64,000 nt of DNA. It comes from Macrophomina tecta. Lineage: Eukaryota; Ascomycota; Dothideomycetes; Botryosphaeriales; Botryosphaeriaceae. Of the stretch, positions 21,298-32,206 are shown in pieces. Every line of letters starts with the position of its first letter. The first letter of the stretch is position 1. The stretch is taken from positions 3,100,001 through 3,164,000 of the forward strand of contig JAKSGN010000038.1 of the NCBI GenBank assembly GCA_024180945.1. The letters are read 5' to 3'. The translations under genes and the position numbers were made by a program. The notes below the pieces were generated by a model that was not told where the DNA came from, did not search any database, and saw nothing but the letters and a program-made list of their open reading frames with translations.

Positions 21298-23834
21298 ATG
21301 TCGACCCCGACGAACCACCCTGCGCGCCACCCCCCGCAAGGCCCCAACGCCGCCGCGACCCCCTCGCAACAGCAGCAGCAACAGCACCTCGGCGCCTTCC
21401 CCTCGCCCGCGCCGCGCAGCGTCCCCTCGCCTGCCGAGCAGCGCCGCACCCACCAGGCCGGCAAATCGCCCTTCAACGCCTCCTCCGCAATGGCCGCCTC
21501 CGCCAGCCAGTCCCACCCGACCGCCAGCTCCGCCAGCGGCTCCAAGACGCTCGTCGGCAGCTCCCCGGCCGCCGCGGCCACCGCCTCGGCCGCCGCCATA
21601 TCCTTCGACTCGCCGGGCGCGCTGAACATGCAGCTGGGCGCGCTGGCCGGGCTGGAGGGCGGCGTGGGCATGGGCATCAGCATGAGCGGCATGAGCGGGC
21701 TGGGGCTGGGCATGGGCCTGACGAGCAGCATGGGCGGCCGCCCGGACGACACGGAGCAGCGCAAGCGCCTCGAGCACATCATCGCGACGCTGAAGGCCCG
21801 CCCCGGCCGCGTCAGCAGGGAGGGCATGGAGCGCCTGGCCCGCCAGCTGGGCTTGTCGAGCGAGGTCATGTCCGACTCGCACGGCGAGCAGCAGCTCCTG
21901 CTGGCCCACACGAGCTTCATGCTGGACATCGCGTTTCGCGACAATGCGGTTGAGAATGTGAGCTTGCAGTTTGGCGAGCTGTCGGACGGCGTGCAGAGGC
22001 ACACGGCCAGCGCGGGGAGGTTGCTGAAGGACGATCTGTCGCCCGCGCCCGGGCAGGCGCGCATCAATCTCTCGTTGGACCGATTCGCAAGGAATCTGGA
22101 GAGGCTCGCGAGGCTGGACCATCTGAGCATTTTCAAGGACGGCAAGCCCGAGGTGAGCTGCTTCGAGGCGGTTGCGGGCGTCTACAACAGCTTGCAGAAG
22201 CTGTTTGAGCATGAAAAGAAGGCTGCCATGCACCTCTTCGATGTCTCGAAGCCGCATGTCCACGAGAAGGCCGCGAGGGAGGTGCTGTGCAAGAAGAGCG
22301 GCAGGCCCAGGATGAATGTCAATTCTGCGGTCGGGCTTTCTTTGGAGTACTGGATGGAGAGGAGACTCGTCTTTCAGAAACCGGAGAAGAAGGAGGCTGC
22401 CGGCAATGACACGAGTATGGATGTCGACGGAGAGGACGAGTATGACGAATCTCCGAATCGAATATTCTCCCTGACGATTGAGTGCGAGTCTTCCCCGGCG
22501 CAGCTCTACCCATCAATACGAGTAAGCGATGCCTGGATATCAGACGCGGTGGAAAAACCTTCAGATCCCAATGACCTGTTCGGCTCTCCCGTAATTGACT
22601 GGTTAGATCCCCCTCCGACATACTCGGGCGGATCTGAAGCAGCGCAGGACGACCCGATGGCACTGGACGGTAACAACATAGGGAAGTTGCCAAACGTGCG
22701 CTTTGTTGCAAAGCTGAATCCACCGCTCGTCGTTCCGCTCAACACAGCCCAGAACATTCTGGCCTCGGTCAACGTCCAGATGAATCAGGAGTCGTTGAAG
22801 TGGTCGACGTCGCTGGAGGCGTTAGTTCTGAAGCCCGACGAGGCTGCAACAAGCCTTGCCGCAGACATAACGAAAGAGTACCATAACATCAGAAACGTCT
22901 TCGTGGTAGATAAGGACGGAAAGGAACAAGATAGGCGGCATGAGACAACGCTTTACGTGAACAAGGCTGAGGTCGCATGTATTCTGGATGAAATACCCTT
23001 TGACCATCCGCGGCAGCTCGTCCAGATCCTCCCGGTAAGTAAAAACAGCTACCAATGCTCCAGGTCTGCACGATGATGACTGTCGTTCAGGTCCTCCGCC
23101 AGTACGCGCACTTGAGCACCCTCCTTCAATCCGCATTCCAACCCCACCACGCCTCCGACGACCATCCCGGCCAAAACGGCATCGCGCCTCCATCATCCGA
23201 CAACGATGAATACGCCACCGAGAGCCCCCACGCCGCCACCCTCCCCATCAGCGTCTCCCTCACCGGCGTCGACCCCTCCGGCACCTCCTCCCCGACCTTG
23301 ACCATCACTTATCCCCGCCCCTTCTCCTCAGCTTCCGCACCTGCCTCCCGAACAAAGCAGATCGACTCCATCGATGACCTTTTTGACGGCCTGTCCTTCT
23401 CCCCGCCCGCCGCCGCGAGCGCTGGACTCGACATCGTCGACGCCGACACTGCTATGAGCGGCACCACCGACGCAGAGGACCTCTTCGGCGACACGTCAAC
23501 TTCCGCTGACAACAACAAGCGCGCGTCGTCGCTCTTCGATCCGCACGCACCTCCCCCGACCGTCACGATCGCAGTGAGTGTCCTGCCAAACGCAGACGTG
23601 GCGATCGCGGCGCAGGATTTGTTGCCGGAGTTGAGCAGTGATGACGGCGGCAAGGCGAAGGAGGGAGAGGAGGGCGTGGATGGTGGGAAGAGCGAAGAGG
23701 CGAGGAAGAAGGAACAAGAAGAGGAGGCGAAGAGGATGAGGGTGCTCGGCAGGATGGGCCGGGCATTGGAGTTGTGTGGAGATGTGGGGGTTTGGGTCGA
23801 GTGGGTAGGGGATAGGATGGGTGGGGAGGAGTGA
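21298..23834 (+). CDS. med1: Mediator complex subunit 1 (Med1)
   Basis: Subunit of the Mediator middle module, which links activators to RNA polymerase II in the nucleus. Two exons, 21298-23034 and 23091-23834, separated by a 56-nt GTAAGT-AG intron in phase 0; 826 residues. The first 150 residues are low-complexity (Gln run, Ala/Ser/Gly-rich, Met-Gly repeats). The Med1 domain begins at about residue 150 (LKARPGRVSREGMERLARQ) and continues with HTSFMLDIAFRDNAVENVSL, the fungal Med1 pattern. The C-terminal part, in exon 2, contains an acidic DDLFDGL-like segment and a charged Lys/Glu helix. Start ATG chosen as the first in frame after the divergent promoter. Confidence 0.92.
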
Positions 23835-24738
23835 TGGAAAAGGGAGGGATGGAGCGAGTTGCCTTCTGCGTTTAGTAGATATTTAGTGCGTTTACACGAG
23901 GTCCGAACAGATAGCGAATGCCATGGTCGGAATTGTCTATGTCTGGGTATTGGTGCGCCTCTTCGTGATCTGTAATCTATCGTTAGAATCTCTTACGATG
24001 TTGTTTGCTTGCTTAATCTCTGTACGTAGAGCTGAGAAAAAATTTTTTTTTTCAAAGAGAGTCCAACATAGGATGTCGATAAGTGAAGGACCTTTAAATC
24101 TAACGGTTACAGAGTCAAAGATATATCACTGCTGCCTCGTCGGGCGTTGTTGTAGGGACCGAATACAAATAATAATGAGGGCCATGTCCGCTCAGATGCA
24201 GCATTGGAGGTGCTGGTTATGCAATTATGAGGTGTTTTTAAGGGTATGAAACTGCGACGGCAATAATCAGACAATAATAGCAGGTGTGTCTAGCTCATTG
24301 TGACGCTGGTTGATAAGGCCCTTCGTCGCCCATGGCCGGAAGTTCACCACCGGGTTCGGTTGCTTTGCCTCCGAATCTGTCCGAAGAAGGTTCAATCCGC
24401 TTAGAAATACCAACCAGGCTCTAATGAGCCCGACTACCTATAAGATCGGTGCGACCATCATAGTGTAGTGAATAACGGGCTTGGTTATTCGGCGAGGAGC
24501 GTTTGGACTCGAATTGTCGTCGGAAGTGTGGGTCTGTAGACCGTACACGGCACGCTGGAGACGCATTATTATCTTCCAACTGGTCATTGGGCGGGACAGG
24601 CTGCCCCCGGACTCCAGTAGCTTTAGCGGTAGAAGGAGATATCTGGGGAGTCTTCAAGAGACTCTGGTCGACGTTACTATAAATCTCTGGTCGTTCCATA
24701 GAGACTTGCAAGACAAACACAGACACTCATCTTCTGCT
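23835..24738. other. Intergenic stretch, lower GC
   Basis: 3' region of Med1, then DNA of clearly lower GC with no conserved frame. I looked for a tRNA near 24,307-24,420 (GTTCAATCC-like pieces) and could not form a cloverleaf. Confidence 0.5.
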
Positions 24739-25818
24739 ATAATCATCACGAGGCTCATTTTCGCTATCACTTGCGCTGCCTCTATGTCTTCAGGTGCGCT
24801 TGCGCATTTTGACAATGTTGTCTCACATGCCGAGTTGGTCCGAAAGGCCGGCATGTCAAATCGTTGCGCAAATGCAGCAGCCCGCCAAAACAAGAAACGG
24901 TATGAAAGGAGCCTCGAAAAGTGAGCTTGGGGTAGGAGCCTTTTACATATGAGATCACGGCTATGGCACCTAATTACGATGTTATTCAAAACAACACGTG
25001 CGTCTTGCCGCTGGAGAAACCTGCAGGTCCCTATGCATGGCCACGGTAAGCAGTTTTCTCATTCATCCTGCTTTGGAAGTAGATGAATACTTTAGAAAAT
25101 TTCGGTTAACGCGCAGCTCCTCCGACAAGACATGTCCGAGGGCCAAGCCGGAATCCCACTGTGGCTCGGTATCGGAATGATGGATATGGCGACCTGCGAA
25201 CCGCTGCCCAACGCCCTTATCAGCCTGTTCCATTGCAACGCCACAAGAAGCTACTCCAGTTTTACCAGCTTCGAACCCACGATCCCTTTAGAGGGGCTTC
25301 TAGATAGCCTAAACCTCACCATGTCCAACACAGTCACCATCCTGAACGAGAAGATCGGCGGCGACCCGAACGGGAACTACACCATGGGCGTTATGGACAT
25401 CCACTCTGACGACGAGACCTGGCTGCGCGGCGTGTGGCCCACCAACAAGGAGGGAATGTTGGAGTCGAGACAATCTTCCCCGGCTGCTACGCCGAGCGCA
25501 CCATCCACCTGCACATCCAGGTGTACAAGGACTGGGTGATCGGCGCGAACGGAACCGTCGTGTCTGGAGAGGTCATACACCGCGGTCAGCTTTATTTCCT
25601 GGAGGACGTGTCGAAGAGGGTCGTTTCCGATTGGCCGTACTCACTCCGCGAGGGGCCACTCGTCCGCACGACGAATGATGTCGACATGGTCTTTCGGAAT
25701 GACATTTTTGGAGACTGCAATCCGGTGGTCCAGTGTGGTTCCAGTGGATGGGAAAGATGTCCAAGGCGGCGTGATCGGATACATTATTCTGGGCGTCGAC
25801 ACCGCTAAGTTCAAGTGA
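24739..25818 (+). pseudogene. Broken secreted intradiol-dioxygenase-like gene
   Basis: Remains of a fungal secreted intradiol ring-cleavage dioxygenase-like protein. A signal-peptide-like stretch (IIITRLIFAITCAASMSS) begins at an ATA where an ATG would be expected. After a gap come NNTCVLPLEKPAGPY, an intron-like segment (GTAAGC at about 25,047), then QLLRQDMSEGQAGIPL and MATCEPLPNALISLFHCN, then DETWLRGVWPTNKEG. A one-base frame change near 25,452 leads into VETIFPGCYAERTIHLHIQ, which keeps the Tyr and His-x-His metal ligands of the family. Near 25,730 a 10-base partial duplication shifts the frame again before the expected ending GYIILGVDTAKFK. Two frameshifts and a doubtful start and splice phase argue for a pseudogene; sequencing error is the alternative. 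Confidence 0.75.
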
Positions 25819-27474
25819 AATACGACACAAACAGGGAGCGGATAATGGGACAATATCTTGGTCGTTCAAGGTCAGCGGAAGGGGTATTGTAATTGGTCCA
25901 CGCTCTTTACGTAATATGACTCCCCCCGAGGGTATCCATCTTTAAAGACCTGTCAAGGAATTTTTGGCGTAATCAAGTACGAATTACATGACATCCGTAT
26001 AGCGCATGTTTCCTCGATCTTCTAATCGTGAAGAAGACCAAAAAAAGCGATAATCCCAGCAACCCCCCATGCCTCAACAATTTAATCAAATTAGTGTGCT
26101 TTCAGCCTTTCCGCCGTGTCCCGTGTGGGCGAAATGCAACGCAGGTCCAATTTAGATAATTGTTTTCAAAGCCGCGACTCAACCGTACTTGTTCACCAGC
26201 CCGCCTCTATACACGGCGTGCATATCGCTCCATATCGCTCCACATGTCCTGCTACCCCGCTGTCGGTGCAGTCGCCCAGTACCCAGCGTTTACATCGTAC
26301 CCCACGGCGTCGTGCGGGACGCAAATCGGCGCTCTCACCCCCCTCCCATCCTCTTTATCGCAGTCCCAGATGCTTTCATCGCTTTGTTGCTGCGGATCCG
26401 GGCTTTGGAAAGGGTTGAGCAGCCAATTGGCCTCGGTGTTCGCTGGACTGAGTGAAGATCGGTTTTGCCGGAGGATACAAAGGCTACCGATGCGTTATCA
26501 GTAAAGGAGGCTTAGGATGATATGTTGAGAGAAGATGAATGTTAGAAAAATAAAGAAGCTTCTAATGATGTTGCGCCTTTTGGAACTTCAATTGACCACA
26601 CTAGTAAATCGCTGAAGACCTTATTGTGCAGGCAAACCTATGCAGTCTCAGTGCTTCGAATAATGAACTGTGGAAGCAGTCCTCAGGAATCCATCGTGGT
26701 GGTCATGGCACAGAAGAACGATAGTAGCCGATGCACGAAGATTCTAGGCCTCGATCCTCGATGTGAAAGAAACTTCATTGGTTTGCAAGCTACAATGTGT
26801 ATTGAACCCAGATAGGCAGCTCGAGTAGGCTCTCTGCGAAGCAAAATATCTATGTAAGCCTGGTTTGGTGTTCTTGGCCTGTGTATGCGCAGTGACTAGT
26901 ACCAAGCCAAGTGAGCCCCGAGGGAGAATCGCTATCACTATTCACGCCATCACCTCAGTCATACACGCCACCGACCATATCTGGGCTTGACAGAACTTGG
27001 CGTATGCCTTGGTGATTGAGGGTCTGTAAACTTGGCACATGCTTGTCGGTATGACTATGCGCTAGAATCTAGTAACTTGCGAGATGGTGAGCTGCTGGCA
27101 GCCGTGTCACACTGCATCGCCTTCACTCCCGCTCGCACCTTTCTGTATATTCGGCATGCAACGCACTATAAACGTCTGATACGCCACCGCTCGTGACTGC
27201 CCATCTTGCAAAGACAAGTTCTCCAACCTTTCGGCGGAAATTCCTGCCTCTCGAGACCCGAAGGCTCGAGGCTTTGGAGCACCACCCAAGCCAGCCCATA
27301 GGCCACAATACGGAACTTCCAGCCACCACAGCAAGAGCACGAGAGAAGCACCAGGTAAGTCTCTACTTCCACCAGCTCTCACCTCGACAAATCCACCGCG
27401 TGCTCCGTCTCGGACAGACAACAACTCTCACCCGGCCGTCCCAGACGCAGAGCTAACGCGACGCATGCCAGACC
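25819..27474. other. 1.7-kb intergenic stretch
   Basis: Mixed-composition DNA after the pseudogene, with short frames such as one of 87 codons at 26,243-26,504 that contains several cysteines but no signal peptide or family match I recognise. The last 350 bases form the leader of the next gene. Confidence 0.45.
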
Positions 27475-28173
27475 ATGACCGACAAGAAAAACGACAACAA
27501 TGACACCTCCACCGCCGACAGGCCGGCCACCGCACCACCAACGCAGTCGGAACGGAGACAGCGCCACGACGTCCTCGTAGCTCAGGCCAGGGCGGCGAGG
27601 GGCGCCCGCGCCCGCGCCAGGCTGGACGAGCGCACCGCCTTCGACTTCCCTCGCGCCTGCGCCCTCGCCTTGGCCAACGCGCTCGCCCGCGACGGCGCTG
27701 CCCACGGCAACGCCGCCCAAGGCCCGACGATCTGCACGCCCGCCGAAGCGGCGCGCCCGCCGGAGGCCCGCGTTCGCCCGAGCAGGGGCCTCTACTACGG
27801 AGTGTGGCTGCGCGATCGACGAGACTGCTCCCGCGCGCCCTATCCTCGCCGCGCGAAGGCGAATTGCGATGCCATCGTGAAGCTGGAGGCGAGATTTGGC
27901 AAGTGCTTGGCCGTCGTGCTGGACTGGCCGGGACTCAGGCCGGAGGAGGCGTTCGTGTTTCCGGACGGACTGCTGCCGGCGTTGGAGGCGCTGGCGAGCC
28001 ATCATGCGGTGAGGGAGGTTGAGCTGTTTCAGTGGCTGTTGAAGGAGATTGCGGCGGAGCGGGGTCTGCGGTTGCCCGCGATGCTGACGAAGGAGGAGGT
28101 GGTGAGGAAGGATGAGGAGCTGGGGAGGAGGTGGTGGTCTGAGGAGATGAGGAGGAGGAGAGAGAAAAAGTAG
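27475..28173 (+). CDS. Hypothetical protein, function unknown
   Basis: A 232-residue intronless frame with ATG in good context (GACC before it). The N-terminal 30 residues are polar and likely disordered; about 35-75 are Ala/Arg-rich helix. The middle contains a pattern of aromatic and basic residues (RGLYYGVWLRDRRDC) and the C-terminal third forms amphipathic helices ending in a basic cluster (RRWWSEEMRRRREKK). No family is recognised. GC-rich wobble use matches its neighbours, which supports coding. Moderate confidence that it is real. Confidence 0.55.
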   Translation: MTDKKNDNNDTSTADRPATAPPTQSERRQRHDVLVAQARAARGARARARLDERTAFDFPRACALALANALARDGAAHGNAAQGPTICTPAEAARPPEARVRPSRGLYYGVWLRDRRDCSRAPYPRRAKANCDAIVKLEARFGKCLAVVLDWPGLRPEEAFVFPDGLLPALEALASHHAVREVELFQWLLKEIAAERGLRLPAMLTKEEVVRKDEELGRRWWSEEMRRRREKK

Positions 28174-28927
28174 CCCAAGAGCAACCATTGTTTCCAATAG
28201 TGCCCTGCACAGCTTTTACGGTGGCAAGTGACCTGGTACTGAAGTTCTCGTGTAAAAGCAACGATCCCATTGGATGACTGGATGGAGAGGATAGATATGA
28301 GAAAATCCGCGAATCTGGAGGGGTCTTGACCAATGGTTGATCCCGGGCTTTTGTCTGTCTGTTACACCTAAGCAGGATAGAATGGCTCTCAATTAGTTCC
28401 GTCGTTCGGCGCAGGTTAGTTGGTATTAGACCTCCTTTCGATCTTTGCATACTGTTTTTGAGCCACCGAGTCGACTCAGTTCATATTTCTGATGTAGACC
28501 AACAGATCAATTGGAGTTGACATAGTATTCCTGCTACATGAACTGGATGGAATCTGTCCGCATACTCTAGTAACGCATACTCGTATCGCGCTCCTTTTAT
28601 GGGACTGAGGTCATAGTCTAAATGACAACGTCGCGGGAACTTCACTTCTTTTACGTCTGGTCGAGCTTCCTATGCGCACTTATCGACAAATGACGAGTAA
28701 TCCGACGAGAAAGACATCCGGCGCTGAGATAGAGTCCGCGGTTGGCTGGTTTGGCCAGGCAACTGCCTCAGAACTGAGATCCAATATAAGTCTTGCTGCG
28801 TATTAATCACATGTCGGATTATCAACGCCCTGGGCCAAGAGTGCAGAAGCAGCGGCGTGATGACCAAGGAAAAGCCTACCAGTGGCCACCTTTCCTCGCC
28901 CTAATTTCCCTCCTAGAGCGCCACTCT
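28174..28927. other. Convergent 3' region
   Basis: 754 bases of lower GC between the ends of the orphan gene and the NmrA-like gene. No gene seen. Confidence 0.5.
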
Positions 28928-30145
28928 TCACGCCTTCCCCGCCTTCCCGCTCGCGGCCTTGAGAATCTGGGCCGTCGCGCCATCTCCTTGATAAGGCTTG
29001 ACCCCCTTCCCGGCCAACACCTCCTCCAGAAACTCCCTAAAGGACTTGGGGCGCAGATCGGGAAACAGCTCTCGCGCATCCAGGTACCCCAGGTATTTCG
29101 CATACTCTAGACAGTTGTCGCCACGCACGAACATGATGTTTTCGTACTGCAGCATGCTCAGCCCCAGTAACAGGGCCCCGTCCGCCGCCGCCAAACCCCC
29201 GGCCGCCCGCACTGCCGCTTCCGCCTCGTGCAGCCGCGCCAGCGTCTCTTCGTGCGGAACGTACTTCCGCGCCGTGATCTTCTCGCCCGTGACCTCCTCC
29301 GTGATGCGCCAGATGTCGTGCTCGGTCAGCTGCTCGCCCCACGCGACGACATACTTGTTCAGCGTGCGCGGGTCGGCGATGATGCGCGCGACGAAGCGGC
29401 CGATGTCGGCGAGGTCGGTGTAGAGGTTGAGGGGGCCGTCTCCGTTGCCGTGCAGCGGCTTGGAGGGGAAGTTGGTGGCGTAGTCGAGGCGGCCGGACGG
29501 CACGGTCGGGAAGCCGATCTGGTACCACCAGCCGACGTCGACGAAGGTGTAGGGCAAGTAGAGTTTGCGGATGTGTTGGATTATTTCTTCTTTCTGTTGA
29601 TTTCGGTTGGTTAGCATGCACGTGACGCGCAGGGGCAGTACCTAAGACTAAGGTGATGTTCACCGCTCGGCAGAAACTGGTGGTGAGCAGTGGGGGTCGG
29701 GTAGATTCTGTGGCTTACACTGTCCCGCAAGATCATGATGCCGCCGGGTGGCATGATGGTGGCGAACATGCACGGCAGGAAGCGCTTGACGCCTGCCTGC
29801 TTGGCGGCGGTGACGAGGTTCTTCTGCGCGGCGAAGCTCAGGGCGTCGATGGCGCTGATGACAACGTCGACCCCGCGAAGGACAGCGACCAGGTCCTCGA
29901 CGGGGCCATTGATGTCGATGATGCGGAGAGCGCTGACGCGGTCGGCGAGCTTTTTGACGCTGGCTTTCTCCGCTGATGCGGGGCGGACCAGCAGTTCGAC
30001 GTCCTGGCAGCATGTGTTAGGGGGCAATGGAGGGCGCGAGGTGCGCGATTCATACGAATTGGGAGGACTGTTCCAGCAGGCCTTCCAGAATGGAGCCGCC
30101 GGTTGCGCCTGTGGCGCCGAGGAGGAGGACTCTTTGCTTGCTCAT
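28928..30145 (-). CDS. NmrA-like / isoflavone-reductase-like NAD(P)-binding protein
   Basis: Atypical short-chain dehydrogenase/reductase of the NmrA family. Three exons on the minus strand: 30145-30056, 30003-29719 and 29593-28928, giving 346 residues with introns in phase 0. The N-terminus has the glycine motif VLLLGATGATGGSI. Later, VDVVISAIDAL, the loop GVKRFLPCMFATIMPPGG and VDVGWWYQIGFP follow the pattern of the fungal isoflavone-reductase-like branch. These proteins are oxidoreductases or redox sensors of unknown substrate; no specific role is assigned. A tandem TATA element lies 66-85 bases upstream. The donor of intron 2 (GTAAGC, after AGT) was chosen because it alone keeps phase. 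Confidence 0.9.
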
Positions 30146-30210
30146 GGTTGCTTGATTTCTGACTATGTCAAGGGTCCAGGTCTGGGCTCTTCACCAGCCA
30201 CTCCCGTCTT

Positions 30211-30230
30211 CTTTATATACTCTTTATATA
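30211..30230 (-). promoter_or_regulatory. Tandem TATA boxes upstream of the NmrA-like gene
   Basis: On the minus strand TATATAAAG occurs twice, spaced 11 bases apart, 66-85 bases before the start codon. Position and sequence fit a TATA-box promoter; TATA promoters in fungi are usually found on regulated genes. Confidence 0.6.
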
Positions 30231-32206
30231 CCTCCGCGGGCTGGATTCATCCTGGTGTAGCGGACGAAAAGCGTCGCGGATTCCAGCACAATCATGTTGT
30301 CCTGAGCGACCCGCCCGGCTTGGGTTGTTGCCGATGCCGATGCCTCGCCCGAATTACTCATCGGCGGACCAACCACGGAGATGCTGGACAGTTCCATTAA
30401 AACGGGGAAAGTGGAGCTTCATGTTCTGTCTTTCGACGAGTAAACAGCGTGCAGCAAGCGAGGCGTGAGAGTGGGGTGCCGCTTCAGGTAAATGGTCGCC
30501 CGCCAAGCCGTCAATGGAGGCCCATCAGGTCTTGACCTGTCCCTCTGGCGTGTCGTGTTCAGTCGCTTGTCGCCGAGAACTGACTTGTAATCTCCCAGTG
30601 GGGTTCGCGGGCTCGGGACGTTGTCGGCTACATCAAAGGAGCGCCTTCACCCCTGGGTGCATCGCCGCGTTCCGGCGTGGAGTGTTTGCCGCGGGCCCTG
30701 CGGGGGAAAGTGGTGGTACCCGTCACAGCACGGCTGTGGAGATCGGTGGGCGAGACACCAATGCCGATTCACCCGAATCAATACTCGATGGGATGGCTGC
30801 AGACCCGGGGTCCGGTATTGGTAATTCAATGTCAGTGCACCCATCTGTGTTGTTTTACATGGAGAAGGGAGTTCGTATTTCTGAGAACCTCGGCTCTCCC
30901 GAGTACGGTTGTAGTGAAAGGTCGTCAATACTCCCTGTATGGTCGCGTTGGTCAAGGCTTTCTCCAATTTGATATGCCCAGCCTTTTTGGAGCTGCATCA
31001 ATTCCTGTCGCGTTTCCATCCACGAGCTGCTCATACGTGGGATATCTACTTGTTTTGTTTAATTGCTTGTCTTTAGCGCCGGCCAGGGGAAGTACTGCGT
31101 AGCTGCGGTCCTCGTTCTTCTGCGGATCAAGACGATGCAGACTTTTTGTTAGCGATCTTTGTTCCACCCTCATAAAGATAGCAGAAAGGATGAACGCTGG
31201 GCGTCGGACCTACCTCAACCCTACAATCTCGGGGCCGGGAAGTCATTTTCGCGCATTATTGAGAACACAGGCAAGCGTAGGATGTTCTGCCCATTCTGCA
31301 GCGTGAATAATGGTAGATGCACATGTCATACATGAACAGCCGCTGTATGTCGCCCATGAACAGAGAGTCAGCAGCACTTGTGGACGCGGGATTGGGGATG
31401 TGGTGTTCTCTCCAAGCCCACGACAACCTATTCGAACAAGTACACCTCGGCGATTATTGATAGGCTAGCCTTCTACAGAACAAGTCTGCCTTTTGTGCAT
31501 ATCCGTACACTTTTGGGACTTGGCCCCGGTGTGCCCTTCACCTGGTATAAACAGCAAACACGCTGTCATCGCTTCGCCATCGTAAACCTTCCGGTTGCGC
31601 ATTCGCCAACTTCTCTGTTGTTTCGTAGGATCATATTTCGATATGCCAGTATGAGCCGCTTCGCAGGAAGGTACCCGCAACCGCAGTGCGTGATCATGAG
31701 AGGCCATGGAAAAGGGGTTGAGCGGGTTGAAGGTCCACAATTCGCCGTGCCCCCTTCGGAGTAAACAGGAGACCACCCTTCGACATATTGCCCTCTTCAT
31801 TTCCTCAAAATATGTGGGTCATGCAGCAATCATAAAGAAAAACCATCAAATCAGACAAGGAAGAGAACGACAACACGAAGCTCAAATTGATATCTCGCGC
31901 ACTCAGGGGTAGTACCACTGCCATACCACAACCGCAGTAAAAATAAAAAACGAGGAATGAAGAGCAAGTAAAAGAAGGCAAAGGAAAGAAAAAGGAGAAA
32001 GGCGCAAAAAGCACGCTATCCGCCTGCTTCTCTGGAAGTGGTAAAAGTGAGAAAGTCGAAGACCACACTCCCGCATTGCCATCGCGATGCCAAAGTGCAC
32101 GATAAGAATAATCCCTCCCAAACCAAATATCCCCCCACCCGCCATCTATTACGTATATTTTTGATGAACCCCCTTAATGCCGAAACCAACCCAAGCCCAT
32201 CATCCC
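30231..32206. other. 2-kb intergenic stretch
   Basis: From the NmrA-like promoter to the 3' end of the calponin-domain gene. Frames of 140-150 codons at 30.5-31.1 kb on the plus strand show no domain and overlap similar frames on the other strand. No gene is called. Confidence 0.45.

Noticed and set aside
20916..22145. A 409-codon minus-strand frame over the start of Med1
   Set aside because: It is the antisense of the Med1 coding region and its promoter; Med1 motifs on the plus strand explain the sequence.
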